In this document: one piece after another, positions 1-11,700 of the stretch | How positions within the stretch are numbered: the first letter of the stretch is position 1 | Layout: each line of letters opens with the position of its first letter | Assembly (NCBI GenBank): GCA_964036275.1 | Contig: OZ038434.1 | Span: forward strand, 28,071,511 to 28,135,510 | Reading direction: 5' to 3' | Source: Litoditis marina | Taxonomy: Eukaryota > Nematoda > Chromadorea > Rhabditida > Rhabditidae | Length of the DNA stretch: 64,000 bases | Notes under the pieces: model-generated | The model's input: only the letters and a program-made list of their open reading frames with translations | The model's database searches: none | What the model was told of the DNA's origin: nothing | Position numbers and translations under genes: made by a program

Positions 1-82
1 TTCTTCCATGCAAAACAGTGGCTGGGAAGCCACCGACTGTGACCGCGAAGAGCTTTACATCTGTGAAAAACCGGCTGTTTAG
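1..82 (+). CDS. C-type lectin gene, last exon only (5' part outside window)
   Basis: The window opens inside the final exon of a clec-type gene. Read from base 2 it encodes a stretch ending in ...SGWEATDCDREELYICEKPAV and a TAG at 80-82. This is the C-terminal end of a C-type lectin-like domain, with the last two conserved cysteines (TDC and YIC). It matches exon 10 of the two complete genes at 8772-15309 and 53131-57264 almost residue for residue, so upstream exons should lie just left of the window. The protein is expected to be secreted, as its paralogs carry signal peptides. The exact ligand cannot be inferred. Confidence 0.85.
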   Translation, partial: SSMQNSGWEATDCDREELYICEKPAV

Positions 83-2654
83 ACACTGATATCCTTTTTG
101 GTTTGGGTGGTGTTGTGGTGTGTGCTAAATGTTGGTGAATACAATGAGTGATTCAAGATTGGTTAAGCACTGTAATACAAATACATTCTTATACAAAGCA
201 AGAATGAAAAGTTTGTATTCTCATCTGTTGTCCCGATGGCGCTCCCCAAGTTGATCGTATAAACTATACGAACTAGAAAACTGTACCTGTAGAAAACTTT
301 CTTGCCTAAGATCATGATGATCATGTAATGATGATCATGAATGACAGCAGCCTACTTACACCATCAGCTTCTTTCCGGGACAACATCGTCCCCTTATCCC
401 TATTTATCGTGAAAACAGATGTCATAGCAGGAGATCCATTTTCTTGATAAATATGTGAAACACAGTTAGTCCATAACAACGAAAACTACATTCAATCTGT
501 GTCCGGAAACCTCGAAGACAACGCAACGCAACTGTCTACCCATTCAGCATGATCCATCGAGATTTCAACCTTGAAACGCTCTTCCAAATCAATGTGTGCA
601 GGTTCCCGTAGAAGCCGCTACACTGAAGGGGTGTATGGTTCATTCCTAAATCGGCTCAGTTCTTGTGCGCATGTCAGTGAACTTCAAGATGTTTTTTCTA
701 TTGTTTCATACTTATTTTTTTACACCAATTATAACATTTCCCAATTTGCTAACCGGTATGTTTGTATTTCAGTAAAACTCTTGTTAAATATTTTTACAGA
801 TGAGTTCGCAAACAAAAGATCAATAAATTCAAATTTTAAAAAAACATATGTTGGATTTGAATTTGGCTAACCTCTGTTTAGCAGACGGAAGGGTGGAAGA
901 AAACACAAAAACTTTTATTGGTAATTGCATGATTTTCCTCCAATAACGGCAGGTTTCGGCCTCATTTTCATCACTGAACCAAAATGATGGTGTAAGTGTA
1001 TCAATAAATGTTAATTGCTTTTTGAATATTGGCATAAAATTTGGGTTTTAAGACAAAATTGTCTTGTACTGAATGACTTGAAGCTAGCATTCTAATGAGC
1101 AATCGTGCCCTTTTATCATTGTACGTTTCTGAGTGTTGATGTGTTCAACGTGTTTCACGTGACTGTACAATTGACTTACAGTATAGTTTTCTATTATTTC
1201 TGTCAGAATCGTTTTCATCGCCATCCTACAATATCGGAGATACTCAGTTTATTGTGGCTTTCATACAAGTTTATTATTGTTGTTTGCATACAGCTGCCTT
1301 TTCTACCAGCTTTTTTAGTATAAAAAAGAGACAGGCGGACCCATTAAACCAAGTTGGAACATATCGCCGGCAGCTTGTCTTCCATATCGGAATATCTCCC
1401 TTACGATCCCCGACGTGTAAGTGGCGTTTCGACACATTCGACACTGTGGTGTGAAGACGAGTGACACTCATTCACAACCCTCTGTTAATGAGCACCGCAG
1501 GATGCTTATATTCGGGAGTATAATAGAATGGGTCGATAATGAAAAGTGACAAACACCGTAACTTCTATGCAACATATAAAACTGGCAACGTCAGTCGTAG
1601 TGTCAGTCAACTCTTCCTTTTTCAACTCAGTAACTCGTTTCTTACCGGCAATTGGGGTAGATCTTTCTCAATCTTGCTCTAACGCGCGGATCTGTGTGAA
1701 CTGTCTTTGATTTGGTTGATGCAAACTTTTATTCTGCTCATATGTGGCGAAAAGGTTTCGACGTTGTTTTCCTAAAACGAAATGGAGACAAGATTAGAGA
1801 ATAAATATTTGAGAATATAAGTGCTAATTTTAACCGGATTGTATCATTTTCGCCGGTGTTATGAACTCGCCGTTGTTGAAAAATTCCGCCGTAATTCATT
1901 GTGTCCGAATAGTATTGGAAACACTACTCAACCTATTCGGTCGAAATTCGAAACATCTGTGCTAGATCAAAGGTCAGCCCGTCGCGCGAAGTTTCAGAAT
2001 TATATCTCATCGTTGGCGCCAGGCGCGGGCGGAATTGAAGTCAAAAACGGCGAAACACCAGTTATCGCCATACTTTTTTCATCAATTTTTAATTTATATT
2101 TTTCAAAATTAGGAATTGGTCCTCTGGCGCTCGGAACCGGCGCCAAATAGCGCCAAAAACAAAACACACAAAAGCTTTAATTGAATCGTTCAAAGTTCCA
2201 TTCAGTGACGATTACATCTAGTGTAAGCTGGTATCTGAAAACTAATTTTTTATGAAGCAAGACATGAATAAAACAGTTCGTACTAGGAGAAAAGTAAGAT
2301 CAACCCTTGCTGTTTTTTTTCAGAGTGATATTAATGTTGTTCATGTTAGGCTGGATTACGACGCAACTTGAGTTTAATATTATTCATGCTCCGACGTGTT
2401 TCGAGTTCATTTTACACCACGCCACAAAATTTCAGCCGCATCCATTGGCGACAAAGTTATTTTTCTTTTCTCCTGTCTTTTTTTCCATTTCACAGTTTAG
2501 CTGGTGTGTGAGCTACGATCACAATGTATTAACAGTTAATGTTAAAGTGATCATTTCGAATTCACCACTTTTGAAAATGTTGTGTTTCACATTCATGTTT
2601 TTCACAGACAAAATGTTGTGCCTTTTTAAATAATTTATATTTCAGAGGCTAGAA
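83..2654. other. Intergenic region, no gene recognised
   Basis: Short open frames here show no domain, no codon pattern and no consistent splice phase. Two things stand out. A promoter-like block at about 1231-1400 resembles the promoters of the downstream lectin genes. From about 2090 onward the sequence is shared with 17960-18340, upstream of the duplicate pseudogene; it includes GGCGCCA-rich sequence at 2125-2155. Confidence 0.5.
1231..1400 (+). promoter_or_regulatory. Orphan clec-type promoter remnant with TATA-like box
   Basis: A TATAAAA motif at 1319-1325 sits in a context that parallels the promoters at 8280-8400, 24995-25135 and 52650-52790: a 'cggagatactcagtttattg' block, then the TATA motif, then a 'cccattaaac' block. 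No signal-peptide exon follows at the usual distance of about 400 bp, so it may be the relic of a lost lectin gene or the distant promoter of psi1. Confidence 0.35.
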
Positions 2655-3864
2655 ATGAAGCTCTCATCAGTCGTGGTCACCATTCTTAATCTTCTCGTTC
2701 AACGCAGTTACTGCACCAAAGGTTCGAACTACTGCACAACCATCTTCCCCAAAAACTACTCAATAACGTATTGCGGCAAAGTTCTCACACAAAGTACCGA
2801 ACAGGTGTACTAATTAACATTTTCATCAGGCTGGAATTGCAACTGAAGTCTACCCGGTAGCTGAGGTCAAATGTTACAATATGAGAGGTCATATTGCTAC
2901 AATTCATACAGAAAAGGAAAATCAGTTCGTGACTTGTGAGTTTGAGTGGAAAACAATCATTTCATTTTGTTCCCTGCTGTATCCACCTTATTAACGTTTC
3001 CTGTACAGTGGAAACCAAAATTACAGAGATATACGCCTCGTATGAGACTCGAACCGAGCCCGGAAGTTTGGGGAGACGTGGATGCTTGTCACCTTATGAA
3101 CTGGGATTGTAGCAACTCTGTTGAAAAACTGTATAGATGTGTTCTTACATAGCACACAGTGAGAAATACATTTTACCTCCCCCTTTGTCTTTGCGAAATC
3201 TATACCACAACTATATCCTTTAGCTACACGGGTCCTTGGCGTCAACTCATCTGCAATGAATAGGACTGGACGAAACTTACTCTAGTAGATGGAAGTGGAC
3301 GGATGGTAGCTCATCAAACTTCAGATATTGGGCAACCTCTCGAATAGGAAGAGAAAACTGCGTAGCGGCAAGTTTCCATATGTTTCTGAATTCAATTCGA
3401 GAAGTGATGGTCGGTAAACATTTTCCGAAGAACGTCGGCTGTTACTGTTCGAATGTTTGTCAACTTTCGAGATACCGCTACTTGAGATTGATACCGAGCG
3501 GGCGATTGAAAAATACCTACCTGCACTCGAGAAATCGCCACCTTCTCAATTCAACTTTATTCTCCGTCAAAAAAGCTTCGACACATTCAAGTTACATAGT
3601 GTAGTAGGGACGAACACACACCAAATATGCTCTATTTGTGCTCTGTTTCTTCGTTAATGTTCTTCATGAGTATTTTTCAGGTTTCCCGTAAAGCGTGATA
3701 GACCAATGAGTACTACTAAATAATGTACATCATGTTATTGTTACACTGTTCGATACCAAGAACATACACACTTAGGATGAAAAAGCTTATTGTGTTCTGC
3801 AATTTCGTGCTAATCAACAACGAGTGGCCGTCAATTTACTGATTTGCAGACAAACACATTTGAC

Positions 3865-4048
3865 CAGGCGACGTAGCAATCTCCACAAAAGTTCATGAGC
3901 TACCTCATCAGCTTTTCGCACAAACTTCTCATGAGATTCTATTGATTGCTATGCTACAACATTGTGGGTTCATGAGTAGCTCATGAGGTATCTCGTGAGG
4001 AACTCATATCAACTTCTCATGAGATTGAACGGTTTGCTACTCCGCCTG
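3865..4048. mobile_element. Palindromic MITE inside the CTLD1 exon of psi1
   Basis: The inverted ends CAGGCGACGTAGCAA and TTGCTACTCCGCCTG bound 184 bp rich in TCATGAG motifs. It splits an exon: coding-like sequence resumes immediately after it (AAATGGCGTGACATAAG). The same insertion at the same site occurs in psi2 (20273-20456), so it predates the duplication. The target duplication is unclear. Confidence 0.6.
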
Positions 4049-5640
4049 ACAAATGGCGTGACATAAGTTGCTTGGAACAAGCGGACTACGTATGTGAGAA
4101 AAAATCGAAGTTCGTTGTAGGTTGGTGGTAATTTTTTTCGTAAATTTCAGTCATTGGGTTTGCCACATTAGCATATAAGTTATCCTTCAACGCAATGAAA
4201 CTTTACGAGTTGTGCACATAATCATTCCACGTTTTCGAGATTATATATACACATATTTGCATATTTCTACATATCGTGTACAGTGTACATAACATTTCCT
4301 GAACACTCGGTGATAATGTCGTTTGTTTTGTCCAGTCTACGTGCTTATTGTTGGCTAGTACTAGTTCCAAAAATTAATTAAAAGACTGAGTTCATTTCAA
4401 GCAAAGCAACGATTTGTGGAACAAACATAGTTCCAGAACCTTCGACTAAACCCACAACGAAAGCACCAACTACAACTACAACGAGTAACGTTTTATCGGA
4501 CGAATACGGCTCGTTTATTCCGTCCGCTTCCACCTAGCTTTTTTCTCCCGTACTTTTTCTTCTCTATTCGTCTCTATTCTATTTTCTTATTTTTCTCACA
4601 GATATTTACAGATCTGACGTGCTGAATTTTCTCTAATCGTGAAGAGGTTCAAATCACGTAGGAACATCTACCAGTTTTTTTTATCTGGATGCCGAACTCG
4701 ATTCTGGGACAACATACACGTACAGTTAAAATGTTATGTGTTCAAGTGAATACTTTCTCGGACACTTAACTAAACGAGAGGGATTCCAATTAAATTTCAG
4801 AGTGAGCAAGCTGAGTTCCAACGAACAATTATGGTAAATTTTTAGAGTGAGTATATTCACTTCAGATAGTGTCACGTGTGCTTCGGAATGGGAATTCTTC
4901 ACCTCAGCGAAATCGTGTTAGAAGGTTTGTGTGAAGAACCTGTTCAGAAATCATTGTAGTGCTCGACACTTGTATTCATAACAGATCTGCGGTAGTGACA
5001 GAGTTAGAAGACATAGCGGCCAGTTTCAATTTTAGTTGAACCTTGTGCCAAAGCCAGTTTTTTGCGACACCGCATATTCAACTATTCAAAATGCTGAGTG
5101 CCTGATTCAATGACTTTCTTCCTACTCTATAGATTGGAAAGGGTTACAAAACGTTTGCGGCGGCGGAGGAAGATTGTCAAGTAGAAGGAGCACATGTTGT
5201 GTCCATCAATTCTCCGAACGAGCAGAAGTTTGTTGTAGGTTGGTGGTATAGGTTCGGTCTTTCTCAACATCCCAAACCGTGGATTTTGCACTGTTTTGCT
5301 GTGATTGTAGTTCGATCAAGGTGACATTTCAACCAAAAAATCTCAATCATACTACAACGAAAGTTAATGCACAAAACATAATATGGCAGTTCTGAACTGA
5401 GTAAAAGAAGAATCAAAGTTGCCTCATATTACTAACAAGTTCCATTTCCATGAAATTTAACGTTGTTTTATTTTCATTGAGCGTGGTTCAAGAAAACTTT
5501 TCCAGATCTGTTGCCAAGAAGACACTGGCTAGGAATGACAAAATACAACGGTAAGGACTGAATTCGGACAGATGGAACATTTTTGGGTTGGTCCGATCTC
5601 GAAGATGACATCAAGGAGAGAAAATGTGCTATGTGCTAAT

Positions 5641-5964
5641 TAGGGTTGTTAATCGAGTTGAAAATTTCGAGTTTTTCGAGTTTCGAGTTTTTCGAGTTTC
5701 AGAAAATTCGAGTTTTTCGAGTTTCGAGTTTTTCGAGTTTTCGAAATTTCGAGTTTTTCGAGTTTCGAGTTTTTCGAGTTTCAGAAAATTCGAGTTTTTC
5801 GAGTTTCGAGTTTTTCGAGTTTTCGAAATTTCGAGTTTTTCGAGTTTCGAGTTTTTCGAGTTCTGAAATTTTCGAGTTTTTCGAGTTTCGAGTTGAACTC
5901 GAAACTCGAAATTTCGAGTTTATTTCGAGTTTTTCGAGTTCGAGTTTATTTTTTAACAACCCTA
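5641..5964. mobile_element. hAT-type MITE filled with TCGAG repeats
   Basis: The element begins TAGGGTTGTTAA and ends TTAACAACCCTA. It is flanked by an 8-bp duplication GTGCTAAT (5633-5640 and 5965-5972). The duplicate pseudogene has the single uninterrupted site near 23108-23117. Eight-base duplications and TAGGG-type ends are typical of the hAT superfamily. The interior is a near-tandem array of TCGAGTTT units on both strands. It encodes no plausible protein; the long frames across it are low-complexity artefacts. Confidence 0.85.
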
Positions 5965-6377
5965 GTGCTAATGCATAAACATATTTTCGAAAAAAACAAT
6001 GAAAGGTAAATATCAACAACATAAATAGCATAAAGCAGAAAATCCGATCAACCACATCAAGCGAATCGTTCCATTTTATGATTCTGAGCCTCGCATAATG
6101 TGCAGTAGATTTTACATTACTGCCAATTAACTGAACCCGTAACCCCGTTACCTTAGTAAACATTATTTCAGCCTTGTCAACTTTCTGAATGTCTATACGC
6201 AATTTTCGAGCAGAACCTCAGTCTCAACGTTCACTCGTATTTAATTTGCAATGAAAAATATATTTAAATATGTTAATATAATATGTTCCAGATGCGTTCT
6301 TCCATGCAAAATAGTGGCTGGGAAGCCACAGACTGCGACCGCGAAGAGCTCTACATCTGTGAATACCGGCTGTGTAG

Positions 6378-8372
6378 TCATCAAAATTATCAAGTTTTTT
6401 TGGGAGGTGTTTTGATGTGTTCTCACAATTGAATAAAATGCATATATTGAGTTATTTCTTGTCGCACAACAAGCAGAATGTATACAAATTACGAAAACCA
6501 ACGAAAGTTAGAGTTTCACAGTAACCTTTCTAGTTTGACGATGTGGATTTGCAACTCGACATCAAAACGAAGCGCCTGTCAAATATGTGAAACATTCTCA
6601 GCCGGCCGTAGTTTTCCAAAGTCTTACGGTATTAACGCTATATCCACACGCCTGCGGCGTTCGAGTAACCTGTACTAGACACGACGCATTGGAGTTCATA
6701 GACATTTGTATTCAAAAAATGAGCAACTTTTTGTATACCCCAAAGCAAGCTGTGCTTCAAAATGGTGCGTGTTGCTCAGGTGTATCTATCTAGGTATATT
6801 TACACGAAATTAGTGGATTTATTCATCCTTATTTCCTTGTCCGTAAGCAGTGCGTTCCTGGCTGTGCTATATTGTGTGTTGTTGTTGATATATCTCCTTT
6901 CACAAAATACACAAAACCACGGTATTGATTGGTGACCTGTGTTCAATCAGCCACTTGTGACTCAGTTATTTACTACCCTTGAGACTAGTGCCTGTCTACA
7001 TGTTTCTGCTTGATGACGACTACCCAACCACGTCAGAAGTCTATTGGATCAAGCACTCTGGTGATCAGGGTTGATGAGAGGACTTTCCTATGATTCTGCT
7101 GTGCTTTAAATCCTTATGACCCAATGAACAAACTCGTGACCCACGTGGCGAGGAAGGGAGATTGTTACCCTGCTACCGCAGGTGCTCCCTATCTTCATGC
7201 GGTACCCGTATGAAGATAGTTGTTCATTCCTATTAAGCGCTTGGCTGGTGTTGTTAGGCTTTCAATACGACAGTTATGTTCAGCAACTAATGCTAATACA
7301 AAAATTTATTACTAATTTGCTAAATGCGCCGATGCCAAGCTTTTATCGTAACCCGAAACGCCTGTTAGATTATCTAGTTGATATCTGTTCCAGGTTTTTT
7401 TTATCGCGTATCTACTAGCATTTACGCATCAGAGTACATATGGTCACTCTTGAGAAAACATCAAACGTGAGTATGAACTTGGGCATACCGTTATCTTATT
7501 TTATTTGTTTGCTTTCTACACTCTAACAATACTTGGTTACGGTAGTTTCAATTCTACTTATAAAAGAAGTTGACGCTCGTAACTATTTTGACTCTAGCGT
7601 TACTTTATGAGGAACAATTTTTAGCGTTTTCTGTCTCTCCCTATTCTCTATTCAAACCTTCACGTACTAGAGGTTCTAGAGCGAAATTCAGTTTCCCAAC
7701 TCCAAAAACTAGCCAACGTGCGAAATTTTTCACAGTACGGGCTGGATCCAAGTACTTGAAATTGAGCAAGAAATCCAAAATACCGATGTCATTATCTGCC
7801 GCAAAAAAGCACTTTAAGTGAATGCATTTGAATAAGACTTCTACTATGTTTTTTTGTTAATCCTGTGAGATTGGCCCAAATTGTTCCCTGTGTGATTTGT
7901 TTTATCCGTACTGTACTGTTTACTTTCATTTACTGTGATGACCGAATGATGTTTGATTTCTAACACTTTTTTCCGCTTTTGAGTGTTTGTATCCTACTGT
8001 CATTTTTTTGTTTCTCCTCTTGTATATCACATGCTTGCATGTAAATAAATCAATCAATCAATCAATCAATCCACAACGACTGCGAACAATGTGCTCGCAT
8101 GTGTATTTTTCTCCCTATAACTGAGCGAAAATCCACTGATCAGCGTTATTCACGCACCTTGCGTAGCTGATCCCTAAATGTGTCAGGTAAGTAATTAATT
8201 CCAACCAAAGAGAGCACTATGTGTTGACATGAGTATCATTGTTTGCTCGACATTTGTTCACAAAGTGTTTATGTCTTATTACGAAATCGGAGAAACTTGG
8301 TTTATTGTGGCGTTTTTGTAAGTTTACGGTCAGTGTTTGCATACAGATGAGGTTCGCATCGACTATTTACAG
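6378..8372. other. Intergenic region between psi1 and G3 (duplicated downstream)
   Basis: No gene is recognised. Apart from a LINE scrap at 7652-8070, most of it is repeated at 23526-25090, so it belongs to the duplicated block. A short dispersed repeat related to those at 15934 and 61436 lies at about 7361-7433. Confidence 0.6.
7652..8070 (+). mobile_element. 5'-truncated LINE 3' end with (ATCA)n tail
   Basis: This 419-bp stretch is absent from the otherwise collinear duplicate, where 'ctattctctat' joins 'ccacaacg' directly (about 24790-24810). It encodes a basic C-terminal fragment (...AKFFTVRAGSKYLKLSKK) that ends in TAA near 7819. It then runs through a 3' UTR to AATAAATC and a (CAAT)n tail. 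This is the usual form of a 5'-truncated non-LTR retrotransposon. The peptide resembles the end of CR1-like ORF2 proteins, but that is by eye only. Confidence 0.65.
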
Positions 8373-8379
8373 TATAAAA
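8373..8379 (+). promoter_or_regulatory. TATA-like box of lectin gene G3
   Basis: TATAAAA lies about 400 bp upstream of the G3 start codon, in a block conserved with the TATA boxes at 25093-25099 and 52745-52751. The conservation of the block among paralogs is the main support. Confidence 0.5.
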
Positions 8380-8771
8380 CGATATCCAAACACCCATTGA
8401 ACAAGGTTGGAACGAAACCGACAACATCCTCAATTTTCATATTTTTGTCTTACAATTTGTGAAACCGCTGGCCGTTTTTAGTTCCAGAATCTGGTAAACT
8501 ATCAGTCAGTTGCCCAGTTACCCAGTTATGGAACATGTTGAACACAGCAGAACTAAGATATGTGCTAAGACAGAGTACACGATTGCTCATTAGGATGTTA
8601 ACTTCACATGACTATTCATTTCACTTCTGGTATAATTCATAAGTATGATGTTTTCTCCAATCGAAACACCAACACTAGGTTGTCTTACAACTCTTCAAAG
8701 TGACCACGGTTGATACGTACACAGATATGTTCAGAATATAAAAATCATAAAATTTTCTATATCAGACATTG

Positions 8772-11700
8772 ATGTTGGCCACAGCAATCGCAATCATTAG
8801 CTTCTTTGCCGCACAGACTCAGTCGGCTCCAAACTTCAACTCAGGTGAGATTTTCTTATCATTGTCAATACTCGTATGATGGCAGTCGTTTGTGACCTGC
8901 TGCCAGAATGTCTGTAAAAATCCACAAACTATATGTTTTTGAATATTGTCATTTAACTCGGAACTAGTTGTTGTGTAGCAAAACCGTTCTAACTTACCTA
9001 GAAGTTTGATCTTACATCGAATGGAATTTAAATTCGCGTGACGATTTCATTTTCAAGGATCGAAATGTGATCGTGGATGGCACTATTTGCGTTCGACACA
9101 TTCTTGTTACGAGGTTAGTGGAAATTTTATCCAGCTCACAGAGTTTCTTGAAATTTCCGGGATCCAGTTTGAACAGTAGTAAGGAATAGGTTGTTTTATA
9201 CGTTGCACAAAGTTCATATTTTCCCCAAGTACGTTAAAAATGTGTAATTTCACCTGATAGGTTATTTGATCTTGTTCTTCGATTCACACTGAGAACTAGT
9301 CGGTATGGAATAGCTTTGAATCCAGAAACATCTTCTTTTTTTTCAGTAGAAAACAAAAATGCATCATGTTCGTGTCGAAAAAAAGATTGAGATCTGAAAA
9401 ATACAACAAGTTGAATGAAGCATTCAATGAAATCATTCTGTTTGAACATTAAAGAAAGACGATTATGTGGAGCAATCTCGTGACAACGGTCCTTTATACT
9501 GCAATTGGAAAAAGTATTGCAGCTTGAAGGACTAAACCGTTGCGATTGGACCACATAATCGTCCTTCTTTAAGGTGAATAACACCAATACACTTATTTTG
9601 CTGCAAAGAACTGCAGCCAGGCAGAACCATGGACGGCCAGATGGTTGAAACACAATAATGTCATCATCTCTTTAATTTAAATTGCGACTGTTGTTAGCGA
9701 AAACAACAATTTGTCATTTCCAGGAAAATAGTATGGTGAAGTTGTTGACAACACCCATCTAAATCATGAACTTAGATAACACAAACAGAGTGCACTTTTT
9801 GCATTCAACCTACAACAACAAACAACAATTCTAAGAGAAAAACTAATCTCAAATCCTTCATTCCTATTGCAGCTTATTCGTACAAATAATACTTCTAGTT
9901 GTCAGAAAAATGAGAAATCCAATATTGTTTTTCAGTACAATTATTTTAACAGACCGGAGATGCAACACAAACTTTTGTATTCGCTGACTTCTACTGTAAA
10001 CAGAAGCAAGCACATGTGGCTTCAATCCATTCAGATGAAGAAAACGAGTTTGTGGCAAGTAAGTTAGGGTTGTAATTCAAACATGGGAGTAAACGTTTTC
10101 CGCAAATCCTCTATTTGTTGGATTCCAATTAATTAGAAATTCGGAAACATTTTGCGTTCGCAGTCTGCACGCCCGTTCACTAGTAGTGCACATCGGTTTT
10201 GTCCTTGCAAAAACGTCTTATGGAAGTCTAAAGCAGCATTCATTCGTAAAAAGTGGGGGACCAGGAAGTGTGTGAGTTCTGTTCGGTTTCACCGTTTTCA
10301 GCAAAAAGTGAACAATACGATGTTGTGAATGAGTGTGCAACAAAAGTAGAACAATACATTTGTTTGCACACGGTTCACAAAAAAAACTATTACAATAATA
10401 TTAGTTCAAGGTGTAAATGCATAGTGATTTTACCTAAAAACATTGTGAACCGTTGTGCAAACAAATGTATTGTTCTACTTTTGTTGCACACTCATTCACA
10501 ACATCGTATTGTTCACTTTTTGCTGAAAACGGTGAAACCGAACAGAACTCACACACTTCCTGGTCCCCCACTTTTTACGAATTGTTCTCTTTTTGCTAGT
10601 TGTACTAGTACAATCCCCTCCCCCCCCTAGAGTAGAATGTCATAAACGGACTTTGAAAAATGGTGACTATCAAACATCCGGGTATCTGGACGAAGTTTCG
10701 AGTTTTCGAACGGTGTGATCCTGGTTTTTAAAAATATTTTTGGCGCCAGTTGACCTCTAAAATTGGCGCCAGCGCCAATAATCAAACATGTTACTCCAAT
10801 TGGTAAAAAATAACTGGAATGTACGGCCTTAACCATTTTTCGGCGGTCTTGTGGTTCGGAAACCTTATTTTCAATCTTGGCGCAAATCGGCGGATAAAAT
10901 AGCATTTTGGTACCGATCATCGAAAAACTTTGGGTATACGAGGTTGTACTTGTCAACTACATTCATAGTGCTGACCTCTGTGTCGTTACCCCATCTCGCT
11001 AGCGTTTTTCTCATTTGGCGTCAGTGGGCGCCAGCGTTTGGCGCCAAACATAAGGCACGGCACCGTATTCTGGTAAATAGTTCAAATTCACTATTCGGAC
11101 CTCCATGCTAAATTTCAAACCATTTCACTTATGGAAACACATGTTTTTCGGCTTATGGCGCCATCTGGCGCCCGCGCCAAGCGCCAGACACAACGTACCG
11201 ACCACCAACTTTTGGCGCCGAGCCAACTTTGGGGTTCACATAAGTGTGCCAAATTTCAGTCGATTCAGTTTAGTAGTTTTTTCAATACTATGCGGACATG
11301 GGACGCGAGACGCGAGACGAGGGACAACGGAAAACTTCATAACGATACGAGAACATAACTTTTTTGAAACTTGACCGATTCCTCTATTTTTTTCACACAA
11401 CATGTATCTAATAGATGTCTAGCTCTCTCTTTCTTTAAATTCCGAAAAAACGTTCTATTTGAAGACTTTTATGGTTTGAAAGCCAAAAATGAGTGCGCGA
11501 TGGCCAAACCAAACACAACTCACACGCAGCGCTTCGCGCTGCGTGCGATATGTTTTACGTCGGCGTTCTATTTCAGCGTTAACGCTAGCAAACATGTAAA
11601 AACGTCCTGTTTTCAACGCGCGGCGTTAACGCCGAGCCACGACTCAAAGCGGTGAACAGTCTAATATTTGCCCGTCAATCGGAAAATCAACATATATGCT

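Larger units (their letters stand above)
2655..6377 (+). pseudogene. psi1: degenerate two-CTLD C-type lectin gene
   Basis: An ATG at 2655 starts a signal peptide (MKLSSVVVTILNLLVQRSYC). Recognisable lectin exons follow: about 2830-2934 (ends ENQFVT), about 3270-3370 (WTDGSSSNFRYW), about 4049-4105 (DISCLEQADYVCEKKS), Thr-rich linker about 4432-4482, about 4871-4930, 5137-5238, 5507-5632 and about 6290-6377. The gene is dead. TGA replaces the first Trp of the WIGL motif near 3258. TAG replaces the Tyr of SCY near 4925. TGA replaces a Trp near 5558. The donor after ...KCAM is lost. The last exon has lost a base near the C-terminus and is frameshifted. The exon for the start of CTLD1, still present in psi2, is deleted. 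Two MITEs sit inside it. Boundaries of the degenerate exons are approximate. Confidence 0.8.

Noticed and set aside
5624..6202. Long open frames on both strands across the TCGAG repeats
   Set aside because: They consist of repeated Phe-Glu-Phe or Lys-Leu-Glu units produced by the tandem array and continue into MITE flanks without any domain.
7570..7821. 83-codon frame presented as a gene
   Set aside because: Only the part after 7652 is protein-like, and it is the end of a truncated LINE; the beginning is flanking DNA present in the duplicate.
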